Of a stretch of DNA of 64,000 nt, positions 1-13,900 are shown one piece after another. Positions within the stretch are counted from its first letter, which is position 1. Every line of letters starts with the position of its first letter. The position numbers and the translations under genes are program-made. The DNA is from Onchocerca volvulus (Eukaryota; Nematoda; Chromadorea; Rhabditida; Onchocercidae). The DNA lies in NCBI GenBank assembly GCA_000499405.2, contig HG738138.1, positions 16,136,554 to 16,200,553 on the forward strand, in the 5' to 3' direction. The notes under the pieces were generated by a model that did not search any database, was not told the origin of the DNA, and was given only the letters and a program-made list of their open reading frames with translations.

Positions 1-66
1 TTCTATATAAAAACAAAATTTTAAATATAATCATGGCTATAATTTCCCTGCATCCTTAAAATTTAC

Positions 67-1953
67 CCACTTTGTATTTGAACACATTGGTGAATTATCA
101 CTGATTATATTACAAGAGAGGAAGAAAATTCTTCGAATTTTAAGATTGAATTTCTCGGCTTACAGAAGACTGATAGCCGCCTTCGATAGATGTTTCACAA
201 TTACCTCAAATTTTTTAACAGCTGTTTTGCAAGATGTGCAATATCGGTGCTAACTGGTCGATCTATTCGCCAATACATCGGTGCATCTGTCATATGAGTC
301 TGCAAAATTTTCAAATTTTTTTTGGAATTAAAACTATGTCTTTGAAATTGATATTTCACATCCAATAACTTGTGTTAAAAAGATTACCATTATATTATAT
401 TTATAATACCCTTGATATTGATAAATATCACAAGCAGAAAGAATGTATTAGTTGCATTATTGTAGAGAAGCACGATTAAACTAACAGCTAAAGAAGCTGA
501 AGTCAATGATCGTGTCATCTTATCACGTATCTGTAATGCTATCACTTTTGTTATCAGTATTAGCAAATTCCGTGTAAAATTCGAGCAATCGACTGCGGAA
601 GGCGTGAATATCTTGCAAAGGCATTCAATCGTTTCTAGTATTTGATATTGTACTATCTGAAAATTGTGAAGATTTAAAAAAAACAGAAGAAAAAGCTAAA
701 ACTTGATTTCGGGAAATAAAATTTAATGTTGTAAAAATGGCGCAAGACTTGACCTCTTTTATCATCAATAAATGATTAGGATACTGAAAATGAAAGTAAA
801 AGAATAACATTCGTAAAAAGAAATAATTTATGCATAAGAGAACAAAAAGTTGAGATATGTCTAGAATATCTAATTAGGCGAAGTGAGATTACCTGAGGAG
901 CAAATAGCAACAGCTCAGAAAGAATAATAAGAATGTTATTTTTGACAGCAAACACTTCCAGACCTTGACGTGAACCACAAATCCTCAATAGCATTTCCAT
1001 CAAGCCACAAACGTACGAGTAATTGCGCTTTGCTTTCTCGCGCAGTGATGCTACTTCTCTGAAATTGACAAAAAAAAGGCATATAAAAATGAAATCACTT
1101 TAATGTCATGCCCAGAAAATCAAAAAATTCATGTTTCGAATAAATATTTGGAATAACTGTTCAATTGTGCTTATTATGCGGTAATTTCATATGGAGGATT
1201 AAATTATATCTCTTGAATACATATATCATCTTGCTTTCTCCCAAAAAAAGTAAGACGAGAGATATTGCTAATCTTGTTTACTATGTCGGAGGTGAGTTAC
1301 TTATTAAATAGAGTTTCATCAGCATCTGAAAAACAAGGAAAAATATATTTAAAAAATGATTCTGTAGAATTATGGAATCTCTTAATGAAAACCTTTCTAA
1401 AGCACTGATCATATGGGAACAAACAAATGTCTGAAGTGGTTGTAATTGTATACGGTTAAATAATAAATCAAGCACTTGCTGTCGTAATGTACCATTTTCC
1501 TCCTGCGAAAATTCGTCACTAAATGCCTGAAAATCTTTTTAAAATAAGGTAGAATGACTTAACTGAATTCTTCGAGATAAACAACACTGAATTATAATAA
1601 TCAACTAGCGAAGATCAAATGTCACTCATCAATAAACAGTAAGATCATTTTGGCAGATTGGATAGAATGAACTGATAACTGATACTGACAGCAATTTCAA
1701 CAATTTCAAACAGAACAATGTCCAATATTCATAATCTTCATCCTGAGTTAGGATGAATAGTCAAGAACCATTATTAAATAATCTGCTGAATTATGACAAC
1801 CTGAGCAGCAATAGCTTGAAAAACTGCAAATGCATCATCCTGATTAGCATTGAACAATAGCTGATGTGATGGTGAAGGTTTCAATAGGCATCGATTTGTA
1901 ATAGACTGAGCATTAAAGGTATCCAATATATTGCTAGTACCGAAAACTCGAAG
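67..1953 (-). CDS. rpm-1: rpm-1 block 12: post-DOC helical region, exons 64-68 and a candidate exon 69
   Basis: Exons 1,801-1,953, 1,393-1,526, 893-1,058, 486-656 and 205-299. They encode [42 protein letters not shown] and [22 protein letters not shown], which follow MYCBP2 order (LTNLQKQVCAHIVQ, then SHWWMKGSTPTQISEIII). A 34-nt candidate exon at 67-100 (AATCAG acceptor, TGG|GTAAAT donor, encoding [11 protein letters not shown]) fits the phase but is weakly supported. The catalytic RING and tandem-cysteine region must lie beyond position 1. Confidence 0.87.
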
Positions 1954-4900
1954 CTGAAGTCCAAATTTTTTTCAGAAATTTGAAAAATTAACACAATTTT
2001 CCTTCCCAGCATGATTACATTTCGCATTATGCGAATTCAGTATTGAAATTTCATTACATACAAGACGTGACATCAGTGAGGAAAAGATTTTCTTGTCATA
2101 ATGACAATATTGCATCTAAAATTTAATACAATTTTATTACTAACTTGACGTATACGTAAAGAGGGATCGTTACCACGAAATATCACTTGTACACAATTTA
2201 ATCCAACAATACAGCATTTGATCCAGCCAATAAATTGCTAAAAATGATATTCAGTTTATTTTTATTAATCAAAATAAAAATGCAGTTCATATGTAAAAAG
2301 TCAGTAAATTCTAATATACTTCATAACTGAATGATTTTTTTTTTTCTCAAAACTGTACGAAACGTATTATTTGTCTTCAAAAATTGTTATTACAGCATTC
2401 TAATTGAAAATATAATAATGAGGAAAATGCATACGTGGTCAAGACACTCAGAATGAATCTTACGACGTCTCCCATCGCTTTCCGCAGTAATAACAGTAAC
2501 AGAACAAGTTCGATAACCCTCATCACGAATATTATCGATATATATAGTGAGTAATGTTGCTTTATAGCTTCGGATATCACAATGTACTGTTACATAGCGT
2601 GGTCGATTTTTATCCTGCAACTGAAAATTTTGCAAATATGGATTTTATAAAAACATAACTAGCGTGAAAATAAATTTTAGAATCTTTAACTTGATCAGAG
2701 AAATAAAATTCAGTGAGAAAACTGCAGGATCCATAAAATAGAAGCATTTTGATGAATCCACAAGATCAACCATTCTGAATATTCTAATAAAAATGATAAC
2801 TCTTCAAAATATTCCAGCAAAATTAACAACTCATTGATAAGTCCTCGACTATTTATATATATATTTTTTTTTTCGGAATTTAATTTCAATTCAACCTCTT
2901 CACCGGTTTCCCAGAAAGTTTCGCTGTTTCCATCAATTAAGCAACCAATCATTGCTTGCCGGCTGGATGCTTCATAGTGTAAAATAGCAGTAATATCTTC
3001 CATTTGGTTCACATTTACTTGAACTAGAAAACAGAGATTTTCATATTCAAACCATTACTATTATAGCTAGAAAGAGCTAAAAGTTAGTAATCACTAGCAA
3101 AATCTATAAATTTTAAAAATTTGCCCTAAAGTCTTGGCAATTTATAAATTAAAAAAAAATTTGTGTTTTTTTATATTTTCATTACATCAAAAAACGGAAA
3201 CTGAAATTTAAATCTCGAAAATTTCAAGAATTGGAATTTCAACATAATCTTTGAATCTCACTTTTTCTAGGCAACAATGATCTTTCTTCATGAGATGACC
3301 GATTCTCTATTTTTCGTTCGCCATCTTCCAGATTCCACGAATGATCTGAGGACGAATCTGCCAAAACGCTACCTACGCTTGCTAATACATCGCATATAAG
3401 AGAAAGCAAATCCTACAATTTAGTCGCTTTTAAAAGATATACAAAATTTTGAATTTGATGAACTTTATGTGTCAGTTATGATAGATTGTTTTATTAAACT
3501 ACATGATGCGTTGAGCAATGCCATGTTGATTTATGAAAAATATGAAAAAAAAAAAAAAAATGCATCAACAAAAATGAAAACACGCTTAAATTTATATAAA
3601 TATAAAGTCAACTTAAGAATTCACAAAGTCATTGGAAAACACTTAAATTTATATAAATATAAAGTCAACTTAAGAATTCACAAAATCATTGGAAATTTTC
3701 AGTGAAATTATCAAAGCTAGATAAACCTGCTCATGAGCTGTTAATTGGAAGGTCCAAACTCGGAAGCATAAACAGCGTAGATTGATATCCACACCACTTG
3801 ATTGTACGATAACTGCAACAGTATGCAAAAAAGAATGTAGTTGATGAACCATTTTATTGGCAATTGGACCAGCCAAATAGCAAACACGCCATGGATGCGG
3901 TAACAAACGTAAATTTGTTGCTAAACGTAAATTATTTTTACGCCATCGACAGAGCGGTACGTATGAATTCATTGCTGTCAAATATTGCCAAAGAATGTCC
4001 GCAACACTGAAAAAAGTACAATACAGTAATACAATTTCGATAAATTGGAATAACTTCTCAAAATTTCCCAGAAATATCTCCAATATATTATAAATATAAG
4101 TTATGTCTTTAGAAAAATAATAGTTTCTAGGTACTTGAAGAATTACATGATGTAATTAGTATTTGCAAATTTTATTTTGCATCATTCTTGATTTTTCTTA
4201 AGCAGTGTTACAAAAATCAGAAACAGCAACAATTCCTCAATTTTCAAAGACTTTAAGATTTTAAAATTTCGAACAAAACTCATAACTTTAGATTTTTTAA
4301 ATTCATGAAAAAATCCACCTCGATTCGGTTGAAACTAATTTCAAAAGCCAATTCCAGACACGGAATGAATGTGCGAAGAATGTAGCACGAGCTATAGCAG
4401 TTGCCATTGCTTCTCGTATACGAGCTAAATTATGTCGCTCCATCACAAAAGCAAGTACTGGTCGACGAAGTGATATGTTTAGATTTGCTAAAACATATTT
4501 TCTTAAGAAATATTAATTAACATCTAAATATTCATTCAAAATTTGGCGAACGAAATCCATTTGTTAGCTCTTTTCCTTCAGCAACTTCTTTTTTTTTTCT
4601 GTTTTTTTACTTTTGACCACCAGTAATAGCAGTTTTAATACTTATGATATATAATTATACCTTCAGAAACTTTACATCAGTATTTGGCAACTATGATGAT
4701 TACAGACACTTCAAGCTACGTACGTTTCGTAAAATTAGGGGTCATAGGTCATCATATATCGATATCTTTTTATTACAGGAACTAAAATCAGAACTATCGG
4801 TACAGCATATCCAAAAGTTTGCAAGTTGCTGTCAATGATAAGTTCAAAATAAAAATACTTGAAAAGTTATGGTTACCTGAAATATTATTCTGTTCAACCA

Positions 4901-7900
4901 ATGCCAATAGTGATTTCAATGCTACCGATGGACTACGAACAATCTGCAAAAAAAAAAAAAAAAAAAAAAACTTTTTTTCAGCTTAATTTTTGAATTCCAG
5001 AAAAATAAATCTTGAAGTGAAAAACTTTTAAAAATTGAAATTCAAGATCATTGAACAAATGAAGCTACTTCCGCTGATTGCCGCCTTTCATATCCTTCTA
5101 TCATTCTTCGACGTACTGAATTAATCAATTCACTTCGATTGGCAACATTTGTTAGTGGTGACGAACCAAGCTATAATTATAGCACATTAATTAAATTTCT
5201 TGAAATCTAATTCAAAAATAAAATAATTAAATTCCCTGAAAAACAAAATAATTAGATTTCTTAAAATCTGATTCAAAATATATTAGTGACTTGTCAGGTA
5301 CAACTTACCCGTCTTTTCGAATATAGCGGGTTGTAATTTGAAATAGCGAAATGAGTTCCGATACCAGCATGCTTTGGTCCCGGATCACTACTGGCATATG
5401 ACAGTTTTCGTATCAACCAACAATTTTCGCGTTCATTTGATAATTGCTATAAATCAATCGCCATTAATGAAAAACATGTCATCCAGATGAAAAATTGAAT
5501 TTCTGACTAATGACTTTGTGACTTGAATTTTTATTAATTTATATTAATTACCGAATTTTTAAGAGCTTTATATGATCATAATGCATGAGATTGATTCCTT
5601 TTTGTTTAAATTTCAAGAAATTAAGATTTTAAGCAACAGCCTCAACCAGTGGCAACTAATTATTTTGATTCAAAAAAAAAATTAGGTATTCTGCATAATT
5701 AAAACTAAAGTAATTGCCTAGAAATTAAACGCGAATTTCTAAATTTGAATTCAAATTGATTATTCTATGCATTACGAGTTCTACTGCTATCTTGGAATCC
5801 GCATTAGAAATGAGTGATATTAAGTCACTGAAGATAGAAAATTAAAGAAAAAATATTTGAAGTAATTTTGTCGGGTTTTTTAAAATTCAAACTGCAATCG
5901 TATTATGAAAATCATATATACAATAGTAAAAATTTTTCAAAATTATTGAATAAAATTACACACCGGTTGTGATACTACTCCAACATTCGTTTGCATATAT
6001 GAAGAAATCATTGTTGGTGTTGCAATGGATGTTTGCGGAAAAAGATTGATCGTCCATCCTGATGTTGCTGTTGACGTATCTTTACTATCACCTTCAATGC
6101 ATGCATTCAGCTCCAGTAGAAACATTGCATTTTGTTTGATTACTGTTTCCGGTGACATTTCTGCGACAGATGAGGAGGCGCAAAATTCATGCCATCGACG
6201 GCTTCGTTCCTGGAATGGATACTTCAACATTTCGAAAAAGTTATTATTTCCAAAAATTTTGATGAATTGATTAATTATAATAATTTTTTGAACACGCAAG
6301 TAAACCGAATAAAAATCACTGGGTAAATATTTCCACGAAGACAATACGAATGTGGAAAACTGCAACTAGATCAAGTATATGCTTCTTTGTGCTAGTTGGG
6401 TCTAGTGCGTGCTACAGTACCAAAGTACTGAGGATTTAGAGCAATGAGAAACAAAAATCCGTGAATACTACCCTCTTTCTTTCCTTTTTGAATTATAATT
6501 CTGAAATTAGAAAAATTATCTTAAATGTTTTGTTGTTACCTGCTGATGTCCGGATGGAGTTTGTAGCAAATATTTTGATCGACAAGCGGTACACATCAAA
6601 TACCTAAAATATTAATAACTTTCCAAAATCTAAAGAACAACGATCTAGAAATAGATAAATCAGTTAAACAAAAGATCAAAATTTACCAAACAGCACTTGG
6701 TCGTCCACCATCGCCACAATTTCCTGACCAGCCATTTGTATATTTACCAGAACTGTTATATCCCTGACCACCGGAATATTTGCCACATCCGGGATGTGCC
6801 ATACGCATATGTGTAGTTACTGGTACCACATGCCATTCTTCACAAAGCTCACATAAATCCTTTCGTTGAGTTGACGATGATCCCTTGACAATAACTTTTC
6901 ATTTTCTTTCCATAATAATCGATATTAAAAAAAAATTCTTACCTTTTTTAAAAATAAAATCCTTAGAAAGTGTCTTCTAATCAATGATGATAAATATAAT
7001 AAAAAATCGATGACAAAATTTAGGTTTATAAAGAAAACTGATGAAAGATTGTAAGAAAAAAAGAACCTGCCGAGAGGTACCAATATTCGCACTTATTGGT
7101 TTCACGTTAAATTGTCGTGCAGTCACTGGACATAGAAATACTGAACGCTGTTCAATACTGGCCTGCACTGTCGTATTAATTTCTTGCCATATACTGAAAA
7201 GTGAATGCAGTGGTGTAGCCATGATTAGTTCCATTCGATTTTGACCATAAACTATCTGAAATGAAAAAAGTCTTGGAAATAAAAAGTTAGAAGACAAAAA
7301 ACTTTCCTTTTCACACAATTTCTAATAAATTCAATTAGTTTCACAGAAAATATCGAAAATCATATTTGATTTTTATCTTATTGCTCCCATATTCCTTCTT
7401 GTCTATATCTATAAAAATTGATTTCGCCAATACGACTATTTAATTAAAATTGTTAACTTTCAAAATGAAATGTCTCGCTTTTCTTTGAAAAAAAACTTAC
7501 GGAATGTAATTCTGGATGAAACTTAAGATAGGTACTACAGACCATTGCATCCTTTACCAATCGTTCATGCCACAGAAATGCAGCAAATACAGTTCGACAA
7601 CAGTCAACAACTGAAGGCTTCAATGCCTGTATCGGTTGCTCGTTTCTAAAATTAAATTGAAAATTCATTTCTTGATTTTATATAACTAAGAGAAAAATAT
7701 CAAAAATGATTTCTCTTCTGCCAAATTTTTAAAATTTGATATCTTATGAATAATTTATTACAACCTTGATTGTGGATAAATTTGTGCTACCGGTTTTTGT
7801 CCCGTCGGTGAACTTTCGATGTTACCATTAGCACAATGTTGCGTTACGGCATTTATTTTTTGTAAATATCGATTACCAGTTAAATCCTATAAATTTTCTC

Positions 7901-10900
7901 ATGCAATTCATCCAGTAATCAATTCAAATCAAAACTCGAATTTCGGTCATTTAATTGTAATTAATTGCAATATGAATTCAAATTCGAAACTTCAATTTGT
8001 CAAAATTTCAATCCAGTAAAATCCCCGCTTCTAGTATCCAAGTTTAAATTCAAAAACCAAACAAAAATGTGAATTTAACTCATAAGACAATGTTTCTTAC
8101 AATTTCAGCAAAATAAAACCAAAAAAAGTAAACTGACTCAGCAAATTGTCAAACAAAAATTGATTAATAAAACAATCTTGGGAAGCGATCTTGCCTGCAC
8201 AAAAGCATATTTTTGATCGAAGCCAAATAATCTTATCCATATTCCCTGCTTATTGTGAAGCCAACCGGATGATTTTATCTCACCGGTTTCTGTAGTGTTG
8301 ATAACATCACCAGAAATAGCATCTAGTGATGGATAATTATAAATAGCTATCGGAAGTGATCCACATGCTGTGTATATCTATAAGAAATCGAACCCAGTCA
8401 GTTTTTAATTCTGAAATTATTTCATTCACATGGTAATTCATGTGATTCTATTCCTTTCTGGAAAAAACAGCCAAAACCTTAAAAAAAAAAAAAAAAAAAA
8501 CTTGCTTGATCCAATTACGCTTTGAATATTTTTAGATTTCACATACTATGATCCAATTCACGGTAATCCCTATTAATTCTAATTTCTAGAACAAATTATG
8601 GCACAGCAACCCATTCATTATCTCAAGTTGAGAAAAATGAACTTACCTCCTCAACATCCAGCTGTAATGACTGCTCAAGATACTGTTCATTGGTTGCTCC
8701 TGCATTCTGTGATAACTGGATAGTGGTACTTAATAAGTTGGAACCAAGAATGAGACCTTCTGCAGAATCCGACTCTAGCAATAAAAATGATCGTCTAAGA
8801 TGATTGCTGTATTGTAAGCACCATCCCTAAAAATATTCGTTACATAAGTTAAGGAATTCAAATGCATTTCAACTCCTTATTTTTCTCAATTATCAGATCA
8901 TGCAAGCCAATGCTATTTTCAACTGCTTTGCGCACATAAATGTCAATTAAAAACGAATGCCTATCAGAAATGAGCATACAATAAATTAGTTTTAATATAA
9001 GGTCATTTTATCGAAAATGATCTCACATTAAAACTAATTTAATAGTTATCAATTAACACCAGTACATAGATTTCGAGAATTCAAAATCAACCATTTTGCC
9101 CGCTTTCCATTTTGGCAATGAAAAATCTATTTCACGGATAGATACCTGAGAAAGTAATTGTGTAGTGCAATACATTGCACATGCTTCATCGGTAAGCCGC
9201 AACCAGACACCATCAGCGTTTTCTACTTCTTCAATATAGGAAACGGTAGCACCACGAGGTATGATACCAATTTGCGACGAATTTAGTGCTGGCGAAGCAC
9301 GAATCCGTATACCCTTCGTCATTAATTTTTGATCACACAAAACAAAACGTGTCCTGAAAGCAACCTATTTGAAATTACATTCGATAATTTTACTTTTACT
9401 TCTTTTTATCATCCTGCATCTTAATAGTAAGAAATCTAACGAGCTATATATTGAGTTCCAGAAGCTTGCCTGTAGCCAACCATTTCAATTGAATTAATTC
9501 AAGTCAAACCTGCTAAAATGGGCTACTCTTCGACTTAAACGACTTTGACTGCCTTCTTTTGATGACACTGAACCACCAAACATATTACTATCTCGAACCT
9601 ACAAAAAATCACAAATTGTAATAAATGGTATCAAAACTTTGAATATCGCTGCTGAGAAAATAAAAAAAAAATAAATAAATATCACGGATCCTCTCTTAGC
9701 AAATATGGAACACAAAGAAAAAAGTAGTAATTCAAACAATATCCTAAACTGTAAGCTAATATAAAATATGCAGCAAAATCCCATAATCCGCAATATCATT
9801 TCTAAAATTACCTCAACCAAATAACTTTGAGCCAATTGAAATCCATCTAAACGGCATTCAATTCGATATGTACCGCCATGTTTAGGTATCCAGTTGGCCG
9901 AAAAACTGAAGAAAAAATTATTTTAGTTATCCCGTATTTATTATAAGAGAAAGCAGGTGAAAAAATTATTTATAAACAATATCGCCCGTAAATACAGCTT
10001 TCTCAGGTAAGCTGATGTTAGCCGGATCGAGTTAAATGCCTTATTTCTAAAAATTAACTGGTAACTCAGATTACTGATGAGAGAAATTTAAAAAAAAAAA
10101 AAAAATCAAACCTGCCATCAGTCTGCTGGTTTACAATAAGTTGTTCCTTCATCATTGCATCTTTGTAACATGCAAGACGTAATTCCTCGAAGCAATAATT
10201 CTGATAAGCACTCATGATCGTGATCGAAACATATCGTGTTTTATTCACATAAACTGGACGATACGGCTCCTTAAAAGTTTAATTTAACCATCAGAGAAAT
10301 TTGATTTAAATTATCAACCTTACTTTAATTTTCTGGAATCTATTAAAAAGATCAGAGTAAATAAATGAGCATAAATTAGTCATTTCAATATCCTTTCATC
10401 TTTTACATCAAAATTTCACTTGTAGGAGCAAACAATTTCCGAATCAAATTAATTTAACCTTGATGGATTGTGGTGAAGGAAGACTTGTGACTGCACAGAT
10501 GTTCGAATTATTATTTTCTGGTGTCATGCCAATTCGAACCATGATTTCGACCTTCATATTTGGACACACTGCGAGACGACCATACTGGTCCCGAGGAATG
10601 AGTTTTATCTGGAGAGATAAGTTCGAGCTATGTTAACAATTCGAAAATATTTAATTCCCGAAAAATTACGAGAACTCAATGGCGGACAAAGGGAGACGTT
10701 ATTAGATGAAATATAAGTAATGTCTTCTAAATCTTGTTTTCGTCGTTATCTTCAGTGATGTCATATCCTTATGTCCAGGTAACTGCTGGTAAAATCAAGG
10801 CAGGAAAAAAAGCTCTATTTATATCTTATAGGAGACACAAAATTTTCTCACACAATTACCTGAGTAGGAATTTTCAGTCGCGTCTCTTCATCCGACATTT

Positions 10901-13900
10901 GAAGTTGACTTGAATGAAGGTCCACAATTGGTTCATTCATCATCCATCGTGCCAGAAAACCAGCCAAAGTACTTGTAGAAGCAGCAATGAATTCTTTTAA
11001 GAATTTTAGATCTCAAAAAAAAAAAAGAATATTTCATAAATTTGGTGAAATTGAACAAACTTAGTTTTGTACTGGGTCGAAGACCAACAGAGTTTGGCAT
11101 ATGTATTAAATATTATTTTGCGTTTATTTGCATTTTTTTTTTTTTTTTGCCGTACATTACGGAAGAAATATATCACCAGTTTTATGGCTATAATTCTGTA
11201 CATACCCAAAGCAATTGGTCGAACAAAAAAGAATTATTTATGATAAACATTCTGAAGAAATGGGAAATAATTTCGTGTAGATATTAAACCTCGTGAGAGA
11301 AATAAAAATAGATAACAATGTATCAGTTAAGCACTCGGTAAAGAAATTGATGATAAAAACTAACTTGCAAGAGGATAAGTTGAACCAATCTGCACAGAAC
11401 GATTTGCAGACAGTATACAAAATTAAATTTTTCGAAAGAGACTAAATTACGTAAGAGAGAGAACAGAAGAAGGTATTCGTGTATTTTAAGATGATTTTAA
11501 AATAACACTGTAATTCAACCTTGATTCCCACAGGAAAAAGTTGAAATCTTTTTCCTGAAATTGACAAAAGTCCCATTCTTGATTTTACCTGAAGTTTGTG
11601 AAGGAGTCGGCAAATTACGCTTCAGAACTTCATTAACTGTTGGAACATGGGAGAGATTCAATCCCTTCCGAAGTAGTGTACCATGTTTGCGAACAATATC
11701 ATCGATTTCATCTTCGATCATCGTTACTGCTGCTACCACAGTCTTAACCGATGGAATCTGAAAATGACAGAGAAAAGTGAAATGCATACCTTTCTTATCT
11801 CTTTTTTTGCATAAAAAATTTGCACCAAATAAGTATGTTAAATTCATAATGATAGATTTTTCATTTTTGATGGAAATTGATGTTTGATAATACACAATAA
11901 AATTATTCAAATAGAAAAACTAAAAGAAAAATACGGATAGAAATTTAACCTGAACAAGTAATCTGCAGGCACTTGCACAAATCCAAGTCAATTCTTCTTC
12001 CAGAATCATATCGGAATCTTTTTCCGAATTTCGATACCCTGTGACTGTACATCGATAACCATAGATCTGAAAAATTCAATTCTGTATACTAGCACAAAAG
12101 AATTCAATTTCAACGAAAATTTGAGCATTTTAAGCATTATGTACGCTTGAAAATACTGACAATCAGAAGCAAGTCAATAGAGAAATTTCAAGAATGATAT
12201 AATAATCAACCTGCTCAGTAGGCTTATCTGTTGAATAAGATGCCGATTCCAATATAAACCACAAATTGTATCCCGGAATCAAAAGCATACGTTCAGGCCA
12301 GCTACGATCACCACAGTACCTAAAAAGTCGAGAATTTATTCATTTAATAAATTTTTTCTTATGGGAATTTTGAAATAACAAAAAAAAAAGTGACCTCCCA
12401 ACAGGAACATAGCATTCGTTGCCAACTTTCGCATAAATCCATAAAATATCATCTGCTTGACCAGTACAGCATTCTTCACTGAACTGTACCGTCATAAATT
12501 GAACTTCGTTTCCAAAATCGACAACCTATTAGGAAAATTTATCATTTGATGAAGAAAGAACAGTAAATTTAAACTTGAATTCGAAAATTCTAATTATGGC
12601 TCAATTTGGAAACAACCAAGCTTTCTAATAAGATTCTACAGTATTATCATCGTTTCATATAGTGAATTTTTTAAATTCACTTTTATTTTAGTTCACTTTT
12701 AGTTACATATACTGTCACAAAATTTGGCAAAATATATCTCAAATAATTAGAAAAAACAACATGCAATTTAATACGTTGCGCTGGTAACGGTAATAGAACG
12801 ATCACATTGCCGTAGACATCACAAGTCGTCAGAACTATCCAACACTAAGTATAAAAAGGTAATCACATGTCCGATATCTGATCTCAACTTTATTAACTGC
12901 TAGGAGAACATGAGTTGTAATAGTATCATCTTAGCTGTTGAATTTATTAAGTTAAATACCTGAGAATGTATCCCACAAGATGAATATGGATGTGCTGATT
13001 CAACAACTGTCTGTAAACTACGTGAACAAGCGCTGTTCTGCTGTATCGATCTATAAATAGCAATTAATGATATAGTTACTCAAATTAATGCCATATAATT
13101 TACTTCAATTTACTTATTAATAGTTTCTCAAACAATTAGTACCTCGCAAGTACACGTTCCCGTTCTTCAGCAAGTCTTTCACCGTTTGCTGATGAGACCA
13201 TCGGCAACAGATCATCTAACACTGCAATTACATCTAACGCACGTTGTGGATTCGATTCCAAAAAAACCATTATATAACCTTAAGGAGATTTCTGTCATTA
13301 TTGTTATAGCAGATAATTTTATTTTATTATTTATCAGACGTATGAATAATACCTTTACTTTTTTGGCTTATAAATAATGTCTTTGCTTTAATGACTTACA
13401 TAATCGATGCACATATTCAAAACTGTTATCACAATATGTAGTGGAGACAATGTTTATAAGAAATGAATGATAAGGTTAAGAAGAAGACAAAATTTACCTG
13501 CAATACTCGAACAAAAAGAATGTCCCTGAGAAAAAAAATTTCCAGCTGCAATTAGATCTGATATTTTGGATGATAACATTCGAATTAACAACAAAAACCA
13601 ATTAGCCAACTAAAAAATAACGAAATATATAACCTTACATTTAGCTAAATATTGATCAAATATATAAAAAAGACATTGCCGATAATGAAAGATAAAATTA
13701 CAATAGATCACAATATCGATATTAAAGAGTGAATAATAAGAACTAATAGCTATATTTATCGTTTTATTACAATGAATTTCTGATAGAAATTTTGCAAGCA
13801 AGAAATATCATGATGTTACTAGATTTTCTCTCTTGTAACTGTTTATTACTACATTACTTTTTTGACTCTTTCGCATATTAGTTTTCCAAATCTTTTCTCC

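Noticed and set aside
6025..6270. Plus-strand open frame of 81 codons
   Set aside because: Antisense shadow of an rpm-1 exon that matches MYCBP2.
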